64,000 nucleotides of DNA, from assembly GCF_022394535.1 (NCBI RefSeq), contig NZ_CP089414.1, positions 2,790,001-2,854,000 of the forward strand. Reading direction: 5' to 3'. Numbering within the stretch: the first letter of the stretch is position 1; the number at the start of each line of letters is the position of its first letter. Below the pieces are notes generated by a model that was not told the DNA's origin, ran no database searches, and saw only the letters and a program-made list of their open reading frames with translations. Origin of the DNA: Dyella terrae. GTDB lineage: Bacteria; Pseudomonadota; Gammaproteobacteria; Xanthomonadales; Rhodanobacteraceae. The translations under genes and the position numbers were made by a program. Shown piece after piece: positions 62,705-64,000 of this stretch.

Positions 62705-63574
62705 TCAGGCCTTTCCGCGCAACGCCACGGCCGCGGCCCAGCGTGCCGCGACCTTGGGTGAGGTCATGCACACGGCGTCATCGGTGCGCGTGGTCACCGC
62801 GCGTTCCAGCAGTTGGATGTCTGCCTCGTGCTGGCGAGCCACGTGCGGATCCTCGAAGAAGATCGCGCGCTGACAGCGACGTTCGAGCACCAGGTCGGCG
62901 ATCTGTGCATCGCCACCCATCGGGCCGCTCTGATAGCGCTCGACCCAGGGTTTGTCTGCCGGCCAACCGCGACTCCACGCCAGCTCGTTGAGGCGCTGAC
63001 CGGTGGTGCCGGTGCCCACGCGATGAGTGAAGCGCGATAGCACATCGAAGTGCTCGGCAGCAAAGGCGAGCATCTGCGGTTTCATGGCATCGTGTGCGAT
63101 GAGCGCGAGCGTCTGCGCTTCCAGTTCATGAAAGATGTCGGCACCGGCATCCGGCGCGAAGCCTGCGTGGATACGCTCCACCTCGATCCAATCGCGCGCG
63201 GTCGCCACGGTGGAGATAAAGGGCTTCCCATGGATCACGCACTGACGCTTGAGCGCGATGGCCTCGGGGAAGATCGACGACGGATCGACCGGATCGATCA
63301 GGTAGATAGCGCCATCGAGCACACGATCGCCATCCAGCCCCACGACCTCGGCCACCAGTTTCATCAGGCCACCCTCGCGGCCATACGGATAGCGGCGCAG
63401 CGGCAGATAACGATCCAGGTAGCCCGCCCGATGGATCGCATCGTACGTACGCCCCACCGCATGCAGCCCCAGATCCAGTTCGCGGATACCCACCTCACAT
63501 GCATGCAGCCAGCGGAAAAGCGCGGCGTTGGCATGAGCGTGATGAAGCTGGTTGGCGGCAAGGCCGAGACGCAT
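62705..63574 (-). CDS. Methylglyoxal-synthase-like protein made of two tandem copies
   Basis: The 289-residue protein is about twice the normal MgsA length (about 150). Residues 155-280 are a clear MgsA domain: LALIAHDAMK, VGTGTTGQRL, YQSGPMGGDAQIADLV with the catalytic-type Asp222, and AIFFEDPHVARQHEADIQLL. Residues 3-131 align to it along their full length (LGLAANQLHHAHANAALFRW, GREGGLMKLVAEVV, AIYLIDPVDPSSIFPEAIAL), but the HD and GGD motifs are lost (NQ and GGL). The C-terminal copy may make methylglyoxal from dihydroxyacetone phosphate; the N-terminal copy may regulate or stabilise. Enzyme activity is inferred. Confidence 0.8.
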   Translation of the reverse strand: MRLGLAANQLHHAHANAALFRWLHACEVGIRELDLGLHAVGRTYDAIHRAGYLDRYLPLRRYPYGREGGLMKLVAEVVGLDGDRVLDGAIYLIDPVDPSSIFPEAIALKRQCVIHGKPFISTVATARDWIEVERIHAGFAPDAGADIFHELEAQTLALIAHDAMKPQMLAFAAEHFDVLSRFTHRVGTGTTGQRLNELAWSRGWPADKPWVERYQSGPMGGDAQIADLVLERRCQRAIFFEDPHVARQHEADIQLLERAVTTRTDDAVCMTSPKVAARWAAAVALRGKA

Positions 63575-63588
63575 AGGGTGTCACTCCA

Positions 63589-64000
63589 TCAAGAGTTTGG
63601 CGCGCCGCCTTCGGGCAGCAGCAGGACCAGTTTGAAATCGATATGGCCGGCCGGCATCAGCGTCACCTGCGTGTACGCCACCTGGCCAAGCTGTGGATGA
63701 TTGAACGTCCGGCGTCCACCTTCGCGCGCCAGTACGCCCTGCGCATTCCAGTAACGCTCGAACGAAGGACTCTCACGACGGAGCATATCCACCTGTTCCG
63801 CCCGCATGGCATCGTCCGGATACAGCGCCGTGTCAGCGCGGAATTCGGCGACGACGCGTTGCGCGCGATCCTCCCAGTCGATGATCAGCTCGCGCGCCGC
63901 GGGATCAAGAAAGACGAAGCGCAACAGATTGTCCTCGCCACTCTCCCGCCACGCGGCGAAGAGTTCGGCCGCTGGGGCATTCCAAGTACGGCGCCGCCAG
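63589..64000 (-). CDS. Helix-turn-helix regulator, C-terminal MmyB-type ligand-binding domain (gene continues beyond window)
   Basis: The frame is open to the right edge, so about 137 C-terminal residues are visible and the start, with the expected HTH, lies outside. The visible part is the MmyB-like domain: RRTWNAPAAELFAAWRESGE, LLRFVFLDPAARELIIDWED, VDMLRRESPSFERYWNAQGV, FNHPQLGQVAYTQVTLMPAG. Proteins of this type pair an XRE-type HTH with this PAS-like ligand domain. It lies 14 bp upstream of the methylglyoxal-synthase-like gene and runs the same way, so it may control it. Confidence 0.87.
   Translation of the reverse strand, partial: WRRRTWNAPAAELFAAWRESGEDNLLRFVFLDPAARELIIDWEDRAQRVVAEFRADTALYPDDAMRAEQVDMLRRESPSFERYWNAQGVLAREGGRRTFNHPQLGQVAYTQVTLMPAGHIDFKLVLLLPEGGAPNS

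Overview
The window is GC-rich, gene-dense proteobacterial chromosome and fits a Xanthomonadales/Rhodanobacteraceae-type gammaproteobacterium (Dyella, Rhodanobacter, Luteibacter or a relative). This is inferred from gene content: a DUF2782 gene beside polA, large TonB-dependent receptors of Xanthomonas/Caulobacter type, a TonB-coupled maltodextrin locus with its own LacI regulator, a hemD-hemX-hemY cluster, and a C-rich-loop small RNA downstream of polA that resembles Xanthomonas sX13. I see no rRNA, tRNA, CRISPR array, prophage or complete insertion sequence.

Layout. 0-5.2 kb: the end of a glutathione transferase gene, an EamA transporter, DUF2782, polA, a frame-broken small membrane protein and the sX13-like RNA. 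5.2-19.3 kb: a maltodextrin-use locus with a LacI-type regulator, an inner-membrane sugar transporter, a six-hairpin glycosidase, a GH31 alpha-glucosidase, a GH13 alpha-amylase, a TonB-dependent receptor and, divergent from it, a GH13 alpha-glucosidase. Two matching 14-bp operator-like palindromes lie in the divergent region. 19.3-25.8 kb: an exported D-amino-acid-oxidase-like protein whose domain order looks circularly permuted, a beta-lactamase-fold membrane protein that lacks its catalytic residues, uvrD and a FUSC protein. 26-29.5 kb: hemD-hemX-hemY. 29.6-38.5 kb: two hotdog thioesterases, a lipoprotein, a rhodanese without cysteine, a ferredoxin-type reductase, an SrkA-like kinase, an rRNA methyltransferase, DUF2252 and rmuC. 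A 269-bp inverted-repeat element that folds as a perfect three-way junction sits at 32.26-32.53 kb. 38.5-41.8 kb: small unknown genes and a frame-broken TonB-domain protein.

41.9-48 kb: folE is translationally coupled to a three-gene SMC/kleisin/KITE-type complex, which is followed by an EF-hand protein. No Wadjet/MksG-type nuclease gene is present, so this is the best candidate here for a poorly described system. A long inverted repeat lies inside that operon. 48-64 kb: a drug-type MFS transporter, DUF1993, a DsbA-family oxidoreductase, a large FAD dehydrogenase, a second TonB-dependent receptor (frame-broken), a ParB-like protein, a non-coding stretch with an orphan terminator, dinG-hutD, NnrU, small genes, a methylglyoxal-synthase protein made of two tandem copies, and the end of an MmyB-type regulator.

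Four genes are interrupted by what look like single-base indels (near 4.7, 18.37, 41.35 and 53.49 kb). Their intact downstream frames make sequencing error at least as likely as real decay. Many long open frames opposite or across real genes are by-products of the high GC content and are not annotated.
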